A stretch of 64,000 nucleotides of DNA. Origin: JADCRZ01 sp037718865 (GTDB lineage Bacteria; Bacteroidota; Bacteroidia; Chitinophagales; Chitinophagaceae). The position numbers were made by a program, and so were the translations under genes. Positions 33,280 to 41,882 of the stretch are shown piece by piece. A model generated the notes under the pieces. The model was not told where the DNA came from. It did no database searches and saw only the letters and a list, made by a program, of their open reading frames with translations. The DNA lies in contig JBBJMP010000015.1 of NCBI GenBank assembly GCA_037718865.1, positions 1 through 64,000 of the forward strand. Reading direction: 5' to 3'. How positions within the stretch are numbered: position 1 is the first letter of the stretch; every line of letters begins with the position of its first letter.

Positions 33280-36075
33280 TTATTTTGCAATTGCAATCTT
33301 GTTTTCGTTCTTGTTTGGAGCGTAAAGCGTATTAAAAAGTAGTTTAAACGTTCCGTGGGTCTGTCCTCGGAAAGTAATCTCCGGGCCGAACGCGTAGAGT
33401 TTGCCCGAACCTACCGCTGCAGTAAACGCGGCCACGCCATCCTGCAAGTATTCCTGTCCCCATGCCCATCCGCTTCGCAAGGGTTTATTGGTGGCAAACC
33501 ACGCAAGAGGGGTTATGTTCCCTTTGGATATGGCTGCAGGGGAAACGTTAAAAACCGGGCTGGCATCAAAATACACATCACATTCAGCCGGCATGCCCCA
33601 GGCAGCGGGCTGCGTAGAATCCAAACGCAAACGCAGGATACTTCCAGGTATGTAAAATTTCTCCCCTGGCAAGGGCCTCTCCTGGGCATTGGCGGTCATT
33701 TCCACCAGTGCATTACGCACGGGCAGGCCCAGGTGGTAAGCCAGGCTAGTACTTGTTCCAACTGTAACAACAGTGCCTCCTGACTCCAGGAAAAGTTTTA
33801 TCTGAGGGATGGAAGTGTCTGCAGAGATTCTACCCAGCCGGGGACGGAATTCTGCCGGTATTTCTTCCGGCTTCGGGTCTGAAATCCTAAATCCTTCATA
33901 CCTTCCAGTTCCACCACCACCAACCGGAGGAATAGCACCGGTTACAAAAACAATCAGATCATATTTATTACGCAGGTTGCCCGCATTGATATCTTTGGTA
34001 TATATTACTGTATAAGCGAAATGATATTGTTCCATGAGCCAGCGAACCCAACCAGAAGGCATTGAGCCTCCATAATTATCCCAGAGGGCGATTCGGGCCG
34101 GGGAAAGGCGGATGGCATCCATCGGGCGTTTTGGTACTGTGCTTACTGCAAGTCCACCTTCTGTAGCAGCTTTTTCGAGTATAGACTTGCCGTTAGCAGA
34201 AACGAAGTAACTACCTGCCTCCTGCCTGCCGTTTATTCCGTTCGGTACCCGGTACACCTCGATCCCTGCCTTGAGCAGGTCATTAACGGCAATGAAGGCA
34301 TTGTTTGTACGGGAACTTAACACATAACCAGCTCCGGAGGGGGAGGGCATGGCTTGTTTAGGGGGCGATTGGAGTTCACCATAAGGTAAACGCTGGAACG
34401 GCCCGTCGAAACCTTCCATTATCCTGTCGAAGGATACCCCCATTTCATAAGCCAGCGTCCAACCGGCGGCATCATAGGGCCGGATGGGAGGTCCCCCGGG
34501 ATACTGGAAATCGTTGGGATGATCCTGTGGCTCGAACATGTCCTGTACGTGTGCACGGAAGGCCTGGGCTGTTTTAACAATATACGAGCCGGACGGATAT
34601 TTTTTTCCGGCCACAGTAAATTCTCCCGTTGCCTTGTGCACAGCGATACCCGATCTGATCAGCGCATTAAGAAATTTTATTGCGGTTGGAAAGTCTGGCT
34701 GGTTAGCAGGAATAACGTAGCCCCTGGCATCCCTGAGCGTAGGGTCTTTCAGAACCTGGTTATAGTATTTGACCGGAATGCTGTCCGTCAAACCTGTGCG
34801 GGCAACGGAATTGCCTGAATCTGCAGGTTTATTCTTTTGATCTTTAAGCCAGGCCTTGTTGATCGAATCGATTCTTTTTGGGGAAAGCGACCAGTTATCG
34901 CGGTTGCCGGCGTCGATAGCGTTTCTTCCCATACGGTAAATGCCGTAAAGCATGTCTTCCTTTTCGCGTAAAGCATAGTTAAGCACGGCATAATTCAGCG
35001 ATACGGAATAATCAATTGATTGCCGAAAATGCCATTTCTGAGGTTTTATAGGATTAGGTGTTGCACCACCGGGGATCAGTCGCTGTGGTATAAGCGGAAT
35101 AACCGAAGGAGTAGGGTTACCGATGATTTCGGTGAGCAGGCCGATCATATTATGAAAGTAGGGTGTAGTACGCAAACCCCCGTTCCACCAAGTCGAATAA
35201 TTTGATCCGGAACGCTGGGTATAGCCGGGCTTGCCCTCCCTGTTCAACCGGTTATTCATGGCAGCACCTACAGCATCTATACTGGTTACAAGCAAAGGGT
35301 CAAATACATAATTAAAGGGATCACGGTAAGGAGGCCCCGCAAGGACGGAGCCGGGAGGGCCGGTTTGATGATGATTGTAAATGATCTGCGGCATCCATTC
35401 CAGGTATTGCTGGCGGCTGATGTTCTGCGTTTCCTTCATATTCATCATAAAAAAATCCCGGTTATTGTCATGGCCGATGTATTTCTGGTACAACCTGGGA
35501 ATATTTGTTTTTCGTTTAAGCGTATCCGCTTCCCTCATGTACCATTCAGACACCAGTTCCTGCCCGTCGGGGTTGGCATGGGTAAACAGGATGATTACCT
35601 GGTCGAGCAGGCGAAGTGTTTCCGTGTCTTTGCGGCTTACGATCTGCCAGATTGTTTCGATCAGCTGGTGAATGCCGACTACCTCTGTAGCATGCAGGCC
35701 GCCATCGATCCATACAACGGCTTTTCCCTCGGCGGCAAGGGAACGGGCCTGCTCTTCGGTGAGGTCTTCGGCGTGAGCCAGTTTCTGGGAGATTTTTTTG
35801 TAGTGGTCAAGCTTTTTAAGGTTTTCGGGTGATGAAACGATCAGCATGAACTGGTGGCGGCCTTCCTCGGTCATTCCGATGTCTTCCAGTTTAACCCGGT
35901 CAGATGCAGCAGCAATTTTCTTCCAATAGGCTTCTGTTTGTGTGTAAGTGGTCAGCTTATAGTCATCGCCGATGTTAAAACCAAAAAACTCCCTGGGTGT
36001 GGGGATGGTTTGGGCCCGGGAAACGGACATGGCAAATAAGAAAAAGGTTAAAACAAATAGGTAATGTTTAAGCAT
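33280..36075 (-). CDS. Exported M14 family zinc carboxypeptidase with long C-terminal extension
   Basis: 931 residues with a signal peptide (MLKHYLFVLTFFLFAMSVSRAQ). The M14 domain spans about residues 35-400. The zinc ligands lie in IDGGLHATEVVGIHQLIETI (HxxE) and in the later LFTHANPDGQELV region; YNHHQTGPPGSVLAGPPYRDP and NRDFFMMNMKETQNISRQ follow. The C-terminal half (about 460-931) is not part of a minimal carboxypeptidase. It has a glutamine-amidotransferase-like pattern (RIALWDNYGGSMPSGWVRW, NKYDLIVFVTGAIPP, LFLESGGTVVTVGTSTSLAY). Long M14 proteins of this layout occur in Bacteroidota; the role of the extension is unknown. Expected to trim C-terminal residues from peptides before the M20 enzymes act. 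Confidence 0.88.
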   Translation of the reverse strand: MLKHYLFVLTFFLFAMSVSRAQTIPTPREFFGFNIGDDYKLTTYTQTEAYWKKIAAASDRVKLEDIGMTEEGRHQFMLIVSSPENLKKLDHYKKISQKLAHAEDLTEEQARSLAAEGKAVVWIDGGLHATEVVGIHQLIETIWQIVSRKDTETLRLLDQVIILFTHANPDGQELVSEWYMREADTLKRKTNIPRLYQKYIGHDNNRDFFMMNMKETQNISRQQYLEWMPQIIYNHHQTGPPGSVLAGPPYRDPFNYVFDPLLVTSIDAVGAAMNNRLNREGKPGYTQRSGSNYSTWWNGGLRTTPYFHNMIGLLTEIIGNPTPSVIPLIPQRLIPGGATPNPIKPQKWHFRQSIDYSVSLNYAVLNYALREKEDMLYGIYRMGRNAIDAGNRDNWSLSPKRIDSINKAWLKDQKNKPADSGNSVARTGLTDSIPVKYYNQVLKDPTLRDARGYVIPANQPDFPTAIKFLNALIRSGIAVHKATGEFTVAGKKYPSGSYIVKTAQAFRAHVQDMFEPQDHPNDFQYPGGPPIRPYDAAGWTLAYEMGVSFDRIMEGFDGPFQRLPYGELQSPPKQAMPSPSGAGYVLSSRTNNAFIAVNDLLKAGIEVYRVPNGINGRQEAGSYFVSANGKSILEKAATEGGLAVSTVPKRPMDAIRLSPARIALWDNYGGSMPSGWVRWLMEQYHFAYTVIYTKDINAGNLRNKYDLIVFVTGAIPPVGGGGTGRYEGFRISDPKPEEIPAEFRPRLGRISADTSIPQIKLFLESGGTVVTVGTSTSLAYHLGLPVRNALVEMTANAQERPLPGEKFYIPGSILRLRLDSTQPAAWGMPAECDVYFDASPVFNVSPAAISKGNITPLAWFATNKPLRSGWAWGQEYLQDGVAAFTAAVGSGKLYAFGPEITFRGQTHGTFKLLFNTLYAPNKNENKIAIAK

Positions 36076-36106
36076 CGTATATGATTATCATTGGTGTAAA
36101 AGATAA

Positions 36107-36168
36107 GCCGCGGATTAGCAGATTGTTCATGGTAATATAAAATCCTGTTCAATCTTCAAATCTGCGGC
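36107..36168. repeat. CCGCAGATT-type palindromic element
   Basis: An imperfect 19-bp inverted repeat (36107-36125 with 36150-36168, GCCGCGGATTAGCAGATTG on the left) lies in the 100-bp gap between two genes of the peptidase operon. The same sequence family forms palindromes at 39452-39494 and 57028-57092. Confidence 0.75.
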
Positions 36169-36175
36169 AATACTC

Positions 36176-39100
36176 TTAAAAACTTCTTTTCAATTCTTTT
36201 GTCATTTGTTGTTTCACAACTTCAAGCGTTTTAATTTGGGTGGCTAGTTTACCCGATAGTTCGGTATATTTTTCCTGATGCTGTTTAGCTGGTTTTACAT
36301 CGCCAAACTCAACAAAGCTTGCCAGGGAGATCAGTTTGGTGTCTAACCGTACAGGGTAGTTGGTCAGATCCTGGTTGGCTTTGGCTTTCACCTGCACCAG
36401 TTCATCTTCAATGCGCAACAGTTTATTCACGATATCCTGTACGGCCTTGGATTTCTGATCATGGGTAGCCAGCTGTTTCCGCATGTCACGGATGGCCTTA
36501 ACCCCATTCCTGAGTTCGGTGATGCGGTTCCCGATATCCAGCAATAAGTCGAATTGCTCCTTGAATTCCTGCGGTGTGGTAGCGATACGCGGATCTTTGA
36601 CTATCTCAAAGTCCTGCTCCTGCACTTTACCGTCGACGGATAAACGAACCTTATATTTTCCTGGCATGACTAAAGGGCCTTGTGCCGTACCATGAGTTAC
36701 TATGCTATCCAATGGCAAGGGATTGGGATAGCGCATGTCATCCCATACAAACCTGTTGCCGCCGGCTTTGGCAGTTGGAGGAGTAACCACAACCCTTCCC
36801 CTGCGTGATGGGGCTCCCATTTCGTTTTCAGGCTTGTTGCTGACCGTATCGCTCTTGCTATTATATGATTTGATGATTTTGTCGGCTGCATCGATGAATT
36901 CAATGGTGATCTCTCCCTTGGGCTGTTCTTTAAGGTAATAAGCCACCACAACCCCGTTGGGAGGATTTTTACCAACATCCTGAGGTGCGGCGCCTTCAAC
37001 GCCAATGGTTGAGCGCTTTCCGCCGCCTCTATACCGAACGGTATTGCGCGGCTTGAACAGGTGGGTGGTTGATGTCTGTACTTCCGTTGTTAATTGCTGA
37101 AGGGTAGACAGGTCGTCAAGGATCCAGAATGAACGTCCATGCGTAGCCGCTACCAGGTCATTGTCCTGGATGGTCAGGTCATGGATGGGAACTACGGGCA
37201 GATTAAGCTGGAGCGACTGCCAGTTTTCGCCGTCATCAAACGAAATATACATGCCTTTTTCCGTGCCCGCATAAAGCAAGCCTTTGCGTTTGGTGTCAGC
37301 TCTGATCACCCGGGTAAATTCATCTTCAGGTATGCCGTGCGTTATCTTCTTCCAGGTTTTGCCATAGTCGCCCGTTTTATACAGGTATGGATGAAAATCA
37401 TCCTGCTTGTATTTAATAGCCGCTACATAGGCGGTAGCCGGATCAAGCGGAGAAGGGTCGATAATACTGATGCGTGCAAATTCCGGAATATCTTTTGTCG
37501 TAACATTCTTCCAGGTTTTACCATTGTCAACGGAAAGTTGGATATATCCATCATCCGAACCGCTCCACAATACGCCTGGCTTTACCGGTGACTCGGCCAG
37601 AGCGAAGATGGTACCATACCATTCCACGCCAGTGTTGTCTCTTACTACCGGCCCCCAATACTTGCCGATTTGCGGTTTATCGCGGGTGGGCGTTTTTTCC
37701 AGGGTGGAAGAATCGGAACGGCTCAGGTCAGGACTGATGATCTCCCAGCTTTTTCCATGGTCATGGGAGCGATGCACATAAGAAGAAGTAGCATATAAAA
37801 CATTCGGATCATGTGGCGATACGATTATCGGGAAGGTCCATTGAAAACGGTATTTTATGTCAGCCGATCCGTAGCCGTAATTGTCCTCGGGCACCACGGA
37901 AATATCGGAGATCTGGTTTGATTCCATATCGAGTTTAGTGATCCAGTGGTGATTGGCCGCATATATATATTTGGGATTATTTTTATCGAAAGCGATGTAA
38001 CCAGATTCGCCGCCGCCTATAGAATACAGGTCATCCGGGTAGATAGCACCGTTATCCGAACGGCTTGGGACGGAAATGGTTGAATTGTCCTGCTGCGATC
38101 CGTACACCCGGTAAGGAAATTTGTTATCCGTGATCACATGGTACATCTGGGCCGTCGGCTGGTTGTAAATAGACGACCAGGTTCCGCCGCCGTCGTAGGT
38201 AATGGTCGCTCCGCCATCGTTTGCCTCCACCATTCGTTTGGTATTTTTAGGGTCGATCCAGAGATCGTGGTTGTCTCCATGCGGAGTAATTACCGATGCG
38301 TATTTCTTTCCACCGTCGGTAGATTTCCACAAACCGATATTCATAATCCAGACGGTCAGACTGTCTTTAGGATCCGCAGTTATGTGATGGTAATACCATG
38401 GGCGCTGGTGCAGTTCAGCGTTCTGACTTACAAGCTGCCAGGTAGAGCCCGCATTGTCGGTACGATACACACCTGTCTGGTTATTTTCGGCTTCTATAAT
38501 GGCCCAAACCCGGTCAGGTTTAGCGGGGGAGAGAGCAATGCCGATCCTTCCGCGGTTTTTGCCCGTGGGCAGGCCGGGGTTTAAGGTGATATCGGTCCAC
38601 TTATCTCCACCGTCAACAGTTTTAAAAATTCCTGCGCCCGGCCCTGAACTTCTCACGCCCCATTCAAACCGGCGGAATTCAAAGGTAGATGCATATAACA
38701 CATTCGGGTTTGCTGGATCTATAGTAAGGTCAATGGCACCCACATCGGGACTTTTATATAGTACATTTTTCCAGGTTTTTCCCCCGTCCTGCGTTCTGTA
38801 CACGCCTCGTTCTTTATTTGGACCGAAGGCATGACCGATGGCCGCTACGTAAACAATATCCGGATTGGAAGGATGTACGATAATATGACCAATATGATAG
38901 GTCTCTTTTAAACCCATGTAAGCCCAGGTTTTTCCTCCATCCGTTGTTTTGTAAATTCCATCACCATGTGAATTATTACCACGGAGCGTGTGCTCGCCCA
39001 TTCCTACATAAACGGTCTCCGGATTTGATTCGGCAATGGCTACAACGCCCACTGAGCCGGTTTTAAAAAAGCCGTCCGATACGTTTTTCCAGGCCCTGCC

Positions 39101-39418
39101 CCCGTTGACCGTTTTCCAGACCCCTCCGCCGGTAGTGCCCATGTATGCTACTGATTCGTCGGTTGGGTGACCTACAGCAGTTACCGAGCGTCCTCCGCGG
39201 AAAGGACCTATCAGCCGCCATTGCATGGATTTCATGATGGAAGCATTTACTTCAGTAGCAGAGGCAGTATTACCCAAGCTGACCTGGCTTGCCGTTCCCT
39301 GCGCATAGGCATCAGGGATATAACTAACAATGGCAAAAAGAAAGCAGGAACAGAAAGGTAAAACCTGTTTGCGTGAGATTGAGCGATTGGACATAATTAT
39401 CGTTTGATTTCTATTCAT
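36176..39418 (-). CDS. VPS10/sortilin-like beta-propeller protein, exported (copy 2)
   Basis: 1080 residues; start at 39418, or at 39394 (MSNRSISRKQVLPFCSCFLF...DAYAQ), both giving a signal peptide. It mirrors copy 1: FRGGRSVTAVG at the entry, about eleven Asp boxes (TVNGGRAWKNV, TTDGGKTWAYM, TQDGGKTWKNV, TVDGGDKWTDI, STDGGKKYASV, TYDGGGTWSSI, SHDHGKSWEII, SVDNGKTWKNV, TGDYGKTWKKI, SFDDGENWQSL), and the closing AATHGRSFWILDDLSTL. A helical, Lys- and Glu-rich tail covers the last 120 residues. It is the first catalytic-region gene after the Sus-like trio. Divergence between the copies is moderate throughout, so the duplication is old, or the genes were acquired separately. Confidence 0.88.
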   Translation of the reverse strand: MNRNQTIIMSNRSISRKQVLPFCSCFLFAIVSYIPDAYAQGTASQVSLGNTASATEVNASIMKSMQWRLIGPFRGGRSVTAVGHPTDESVAYMGTTGGGVWKTVNGGRAWKNVSDGFFKTGSVGVVAIAESNPETVYVGMGEHTLRGNNSHGDGIYKTTDGGKTWAYMGLKETYHIGHIIVHPSNPDIVYVAAIGHAFGPNKERGVYRTQDGGKTWKNVLYKSPDVGAIDLTIDPANPNVLYASTFEFRRFEWGVRSSGPGAGIFKTVDGGDKWTDITLNPGLPTGKNRGRIGIALSPAKPDRVWAIIEAENNQTGVYRTDNAGSTWQLVSQNAELHQRPWYYHHITADPKDSLTVWIMNIGLWKSTDGGKKYASVITPHGDNHDLWIDPKNTKRMVEANDGGATITYDGGGTWSSIYNQPTAQMYHVITDNKFPYRVYGSQQDNSTISVPSRSDNGAIYPDDLYSIGGGESGYIAFDKNNPKYIYAANHHWITKLDMESNQISDISVVPEDNYGYGSADIKYRFQWTFPIIVSPHDPNVLYATSSYVHRSHDHGKSWEIISPDLSRSDSSTLEKTPTRDKPQIGKYWGPVVRDNTGVEWYGTIFALAESPVKPGVLWSGSDDGYIQLSVDNGKTWKNVTTKDIPEFARISIIDPSPLDPATAYVAAIKYKQDDFHPYLYKTGDYGKTWKKITHGIPEDEFTRVIRADTKRKGLLYAGTEKGMYISFDDGENWQSLQLNLPVVPIHDLTIQDNDLVAATHGRSFWILDDLSTLQQLTTEVQTSTTHLFKPRNTVRYRGGGKRSTIGVEGAAPQDVGKNPPNGVVVAYYLKEQPKGEITIEFIDAADKIIKSYNSKSDTVSNKPENEMGAPSRRGRVVVTPPTAKAGGNRFVWDDMRYPNPLPLDSIVTHGTAQGPLVMPGKYKVRLSVDGKVQEQDFEIVKDPRIATTPQEFKEQFDLLLDIGNRITELRNGVKAIRDMRKQLATHDQKSKAVQDIVNKLLRIEDELVQVKAKANQDLTNYPVRLDTKLISLASFVEFGDVKPAKQHQEKYTELSGKLATQIKTLEVVKQQMTKELKRSF

Positions 39419-39451
39419 TGGACATGAATTTAATTAGATGAAGCAACCAAA

Positions 39452-39494
39452 ATCTGCGAATCTGCGGCGGATCTGGTACCGCAGATTTGCAGAT
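39452..39494. repeat. CCGCAGATT-type palindromic element
   Basis: 16-bp arms (39452-39467, ATCTGCGAATCTGCGG, and 39479-39494) match as inverted repeats with one mismatch. It sits in the 164-bp gap between the SusE-like gene and VPS10-like copy 2. Confidence 0.8.
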
Positions 39495-39582
39495 ATATTT
39501 ATGTTTTTGACAAGATTGATTGATAAATTTTTTATACTAATCACCCTTAAAGAAGATTGTTTTATGTGTTTTCCTATATCGG

Positions 39583-40200
39583 TTACCTGAACCGGACACC
39601 GACACGGCAATCACCGATCTCGCCACGGTTTTCGTCGCAAACATTTTCCTGGAAGCCTACGATCTCGCGACCGTCTTTGTGTTTCACCGTAAATTTAAAC
39701 AGGAAGTTATCATTCCGCTTGACATTGCCAAGTAGGGTACCTGTAAAAGCTGCCAGTTGCGCCGCCGTAAGTGTAATGGTGGTTGGAAATGTGGTGACAG
39801 TTGAATACAATTTGTCGCCTGTACTTACCCGGCTAGGTACCGGAAACTGGATACCGCTCGGATACAGGCCTCCCGGTTGTGATATCACGATGGGATAGGC
39901 CGGAGGACTGGCTTCAGCAAGGTTGAACCCGAGATACACATTGATGGAAGCGACCTCAGCCTTTCCAAACCCTTCCCAGTTAAGCGTAAATTCAAACTCC
40001 TGGTTGGCCAGGTTTGGATCGCTTAAATTGAAAAAGGATGTATTCGCCGTAGCAACAGTGGGTAATGCTGATTTGGCTGTATTTACCTTGACCAACGGTA
40101 CGGCTGTATACGTAAAATTTTCCCAGTCATAATCTTTTTTCTTGCAGGAACTCATCATTAAAAAAGCAAGCGCCAGTATATAAATAATATTTTTTTTCAT
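39583..40200 (-). CDS. SusE/SusF-position surface lipoprotein
   Basis: 205 residues. The N-terminus MKKNIIYILALAFLMMSSCK is a lipoprotein signal with Cys19 after MMSS, followed by KKKDYDW. The rest is predicted beta-rich (FEFTLNWEGFGKAEVASINV, FLFKFTVKHKDGREIVGFQ) and ends with VCDENRGEIGDCRVGVRFR. I recognise no enzymatic motif. Its place, 46 bp after the SusD gene in the same direction, is that of SusE/SusF-type proteins, which bind the substrate at the surface; the sequence itself is not diagnostic. Confidence 0.75.
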   Translation of the reverse strand: MKKNIIYILALAFLMMSSCKKKDYDWENFTYTAVPLVKVNTAKSALPTVATANTSFFNLSDPNLANQEFEFTLNWEGFGKAEVASINVYLGFNLAEASPPAYPIVISQPGGLYPSGIQFPVPSRVSTGDKLYSTVTTFPTTITLTAAQLAAFTGTLLGNVKRNDNFLFKFTVKHKDGREIVGFQENVCDENRGEIGDCRVGVRFR

Positions 40201-40246
40201 TCTTGTATTTTGTCAGATAGATAAAAAGGTGATCTCAATAGCGTTG

Positions 40247-41860
40247 TCAATTATCCCAGAATACCGGCGTGAACTGTTGTGCGGTTTGCAAAACAGAGGC
40301 TTTGCCGGTGACCGTACTGTTCGTTGCCAGTTCGGTAGAAGAATAAGATAATCGCAGCGGGAAAATATTCAGCGGCGCTACCAGGGCTGAAAGAACCGGT
40401 AAACCTGTTCTGCGATAATCGTTATATACTTCCATTCCGTTACCATATAAAGCAATGTATTTTTGAGTCATTACTATATTAAGTTTGCCGTTATCATCTG
40501 CCGCAGTGAAAGCATTTGAAAACTTGGCCGTAAAACCACTGATGATAGTGGCAGACATAGCCGGCGCAGCATTTCCGGAGGTGGCTGAGTAGGTATTGAT
40601 GCTGTTCAGACTTGCTGTAATGGCTTCTTCAAGCAGGGTCTTAGCATTTCCGGTCGTGCCCAGGGTTAAAGCCGCTTCCGCCTGGATGAACTTTACCATG
40701 AAATTGGTTATAAAAGGAAGTACGCCCGCTCCCGAACCATCGATATTGCCAACGGGTTTGAAAGCCGCCGCCGTGCCGGTATTTGTCAAAAATACATTTG
40801 TTGCCGGAAGGTTATTGACCGGACTGTTGTCATACAAACCACCGGCCGGATAAATGCCGGGTACCGACCTTCTGGGCAGGTCTGCCGGCGCTCCCGTTGG
40901 GTCACCCGGATATCGGCCATAATATCCGTTTCCGCTACTAACGTTACCGGTAGCTGCGGTAGCATTCTGGCGGAATATGTAATACCGTAATCTTGGGTCA
41001 TCACTATTAAACAACCGGTCTATAAAAGCCTGGCCCATATAGAAATCTTTTCCAGCCTGGTATTCGCTTCTATGCCAGGGATGACGATTTGCAGGTGTTT
41101 CGGTGATGCCAAACCTGAAAGAAAAGTCTTGTGCATTGGTTGTGATCAGGGGAGCACCACTGCTGAGTAACGCATTAATTCCGGCAATGGCCCTGTCTTT
41201 TTGTACCAGGCGTATCTGGTTAAGCAATTTTAATTTCAGCGAGTTCCCCATCCGTATCCAGGCATTTTTGTCTCCTTTATATATAATGTCTGAGGTGGAA
41301 GGCTGGATAGAAAATGTTCCTCTGTTGGCATCAGCCAGTGCCTCATCGATCAACAAGAACAACTTATCATAGATGGCCGCACCGGATATGAATTCGGGGT
41401 CTGCATCCGAGACTGCCCGGCTGGAATCTGTGTATGGAATATCTCCCCACATGTCAACCATGATGCTATAGATGTAGGCTTTCTGTAATTTGGCAATGGT
41501 TACATAGCCCCAGTTCTGGGTTTTAGTCGCTTCGGTAATAATAATCTCAATATCTTTTAGCGACTGGGTGTATAAGCTGGTCCAGGAACGATCGTAACTC
41601 GTACCGCTTTGCGTATAGCGGTCCAACTGGCCTCCCTGTGAAAAATTTACGTACTGGGCCAGTGCTGAAGTACCGAGGTTAATGCTGTTCATACCTGCTG
41701 CCATCGACACCTGGGTGGCGGGTAAAAGCAACTCCAGGACTGGTGTTGTCGGGTTATTTGGATCCGTATTGGTGTCAACAAATTTTTTACACGAAACGGC
41801 TGAAAGCAGCGCCATTGCCAGCAAAGCCAGTTGTATTTTATATATCAATTTCATGATCAT
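40247..41860 (-). CDS. SusD/RagB family nutrient-binding outer-membrane lipoprotein
   Basis: 537 residues; lipoprotein signal (MIMKLIYKIQLALLAMALLS...AVSCKKF) with a KKF after the lipidated Cys. The DTNTDPNNPTTPVLELLLPA start, the helical TPR-like region (AYIYSIMVDMWGDIPYTDSS, KLFLLIDEALADANRG, KLKLLNQIRL) and the C-terminal TQKYIALYGNGMEVYNDYRR block fit the SusD-like branch that pairs with short-substrate SusC proteins. In the SusCD pair this is the lid that captures substrate over the barrel. It is 22 bp downstream of the SusC gene, so translation is probably coupled. Confidence 0.95.
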   Translation of the reverse strand: MIMKLIYKIQLALLAMALLSAVSCKKFVDTNTDPNNPTTPVLELLLPATQVSMAAGMNSINLGTSALAQYVNFSQGGQLDRYTQSGTSYDRSWTSLYTQSLKDIEIIITEATKTQNWGYVTIAKLQKAYIYSIMVDMWGDIPYTDSSRAVSDADPEFISGAAIYDKLFLLIDEALADANRGTFSIQPSTSDIIYKGDKNAWIRMGNSLKLKLLNQIRLVQKDRAIAGINALLSSGAPLITTNAQDFSFRFGITETPANRHPWHRSEYQAGKDFYMGQAFIDRLFNSDDPRLRYYIFRQNATAATGNVSSGNGYYGRYPGDPTGAPADLPRRSVPGIYPAGGLYDNSPVNNLPATNVFLTNTGTAAAFKPVGNIDGSGAGVLPFITNFMVKFIQAEAALTLGTTGNAKTLLEEAITASLNSINTYSATSGNAAPAMSATIISGFTAKFSNAFTAADDNGKLNIVMTQKYIALYGNGMEVYNDYRRTGLPVLSALVAPLNIFPLRLSYSSTELATNSTVTGKASVLQTAQQFTPVFWDN

Positions 41861-41882
41861 TGTAATGTTTAATGAGTAATGG

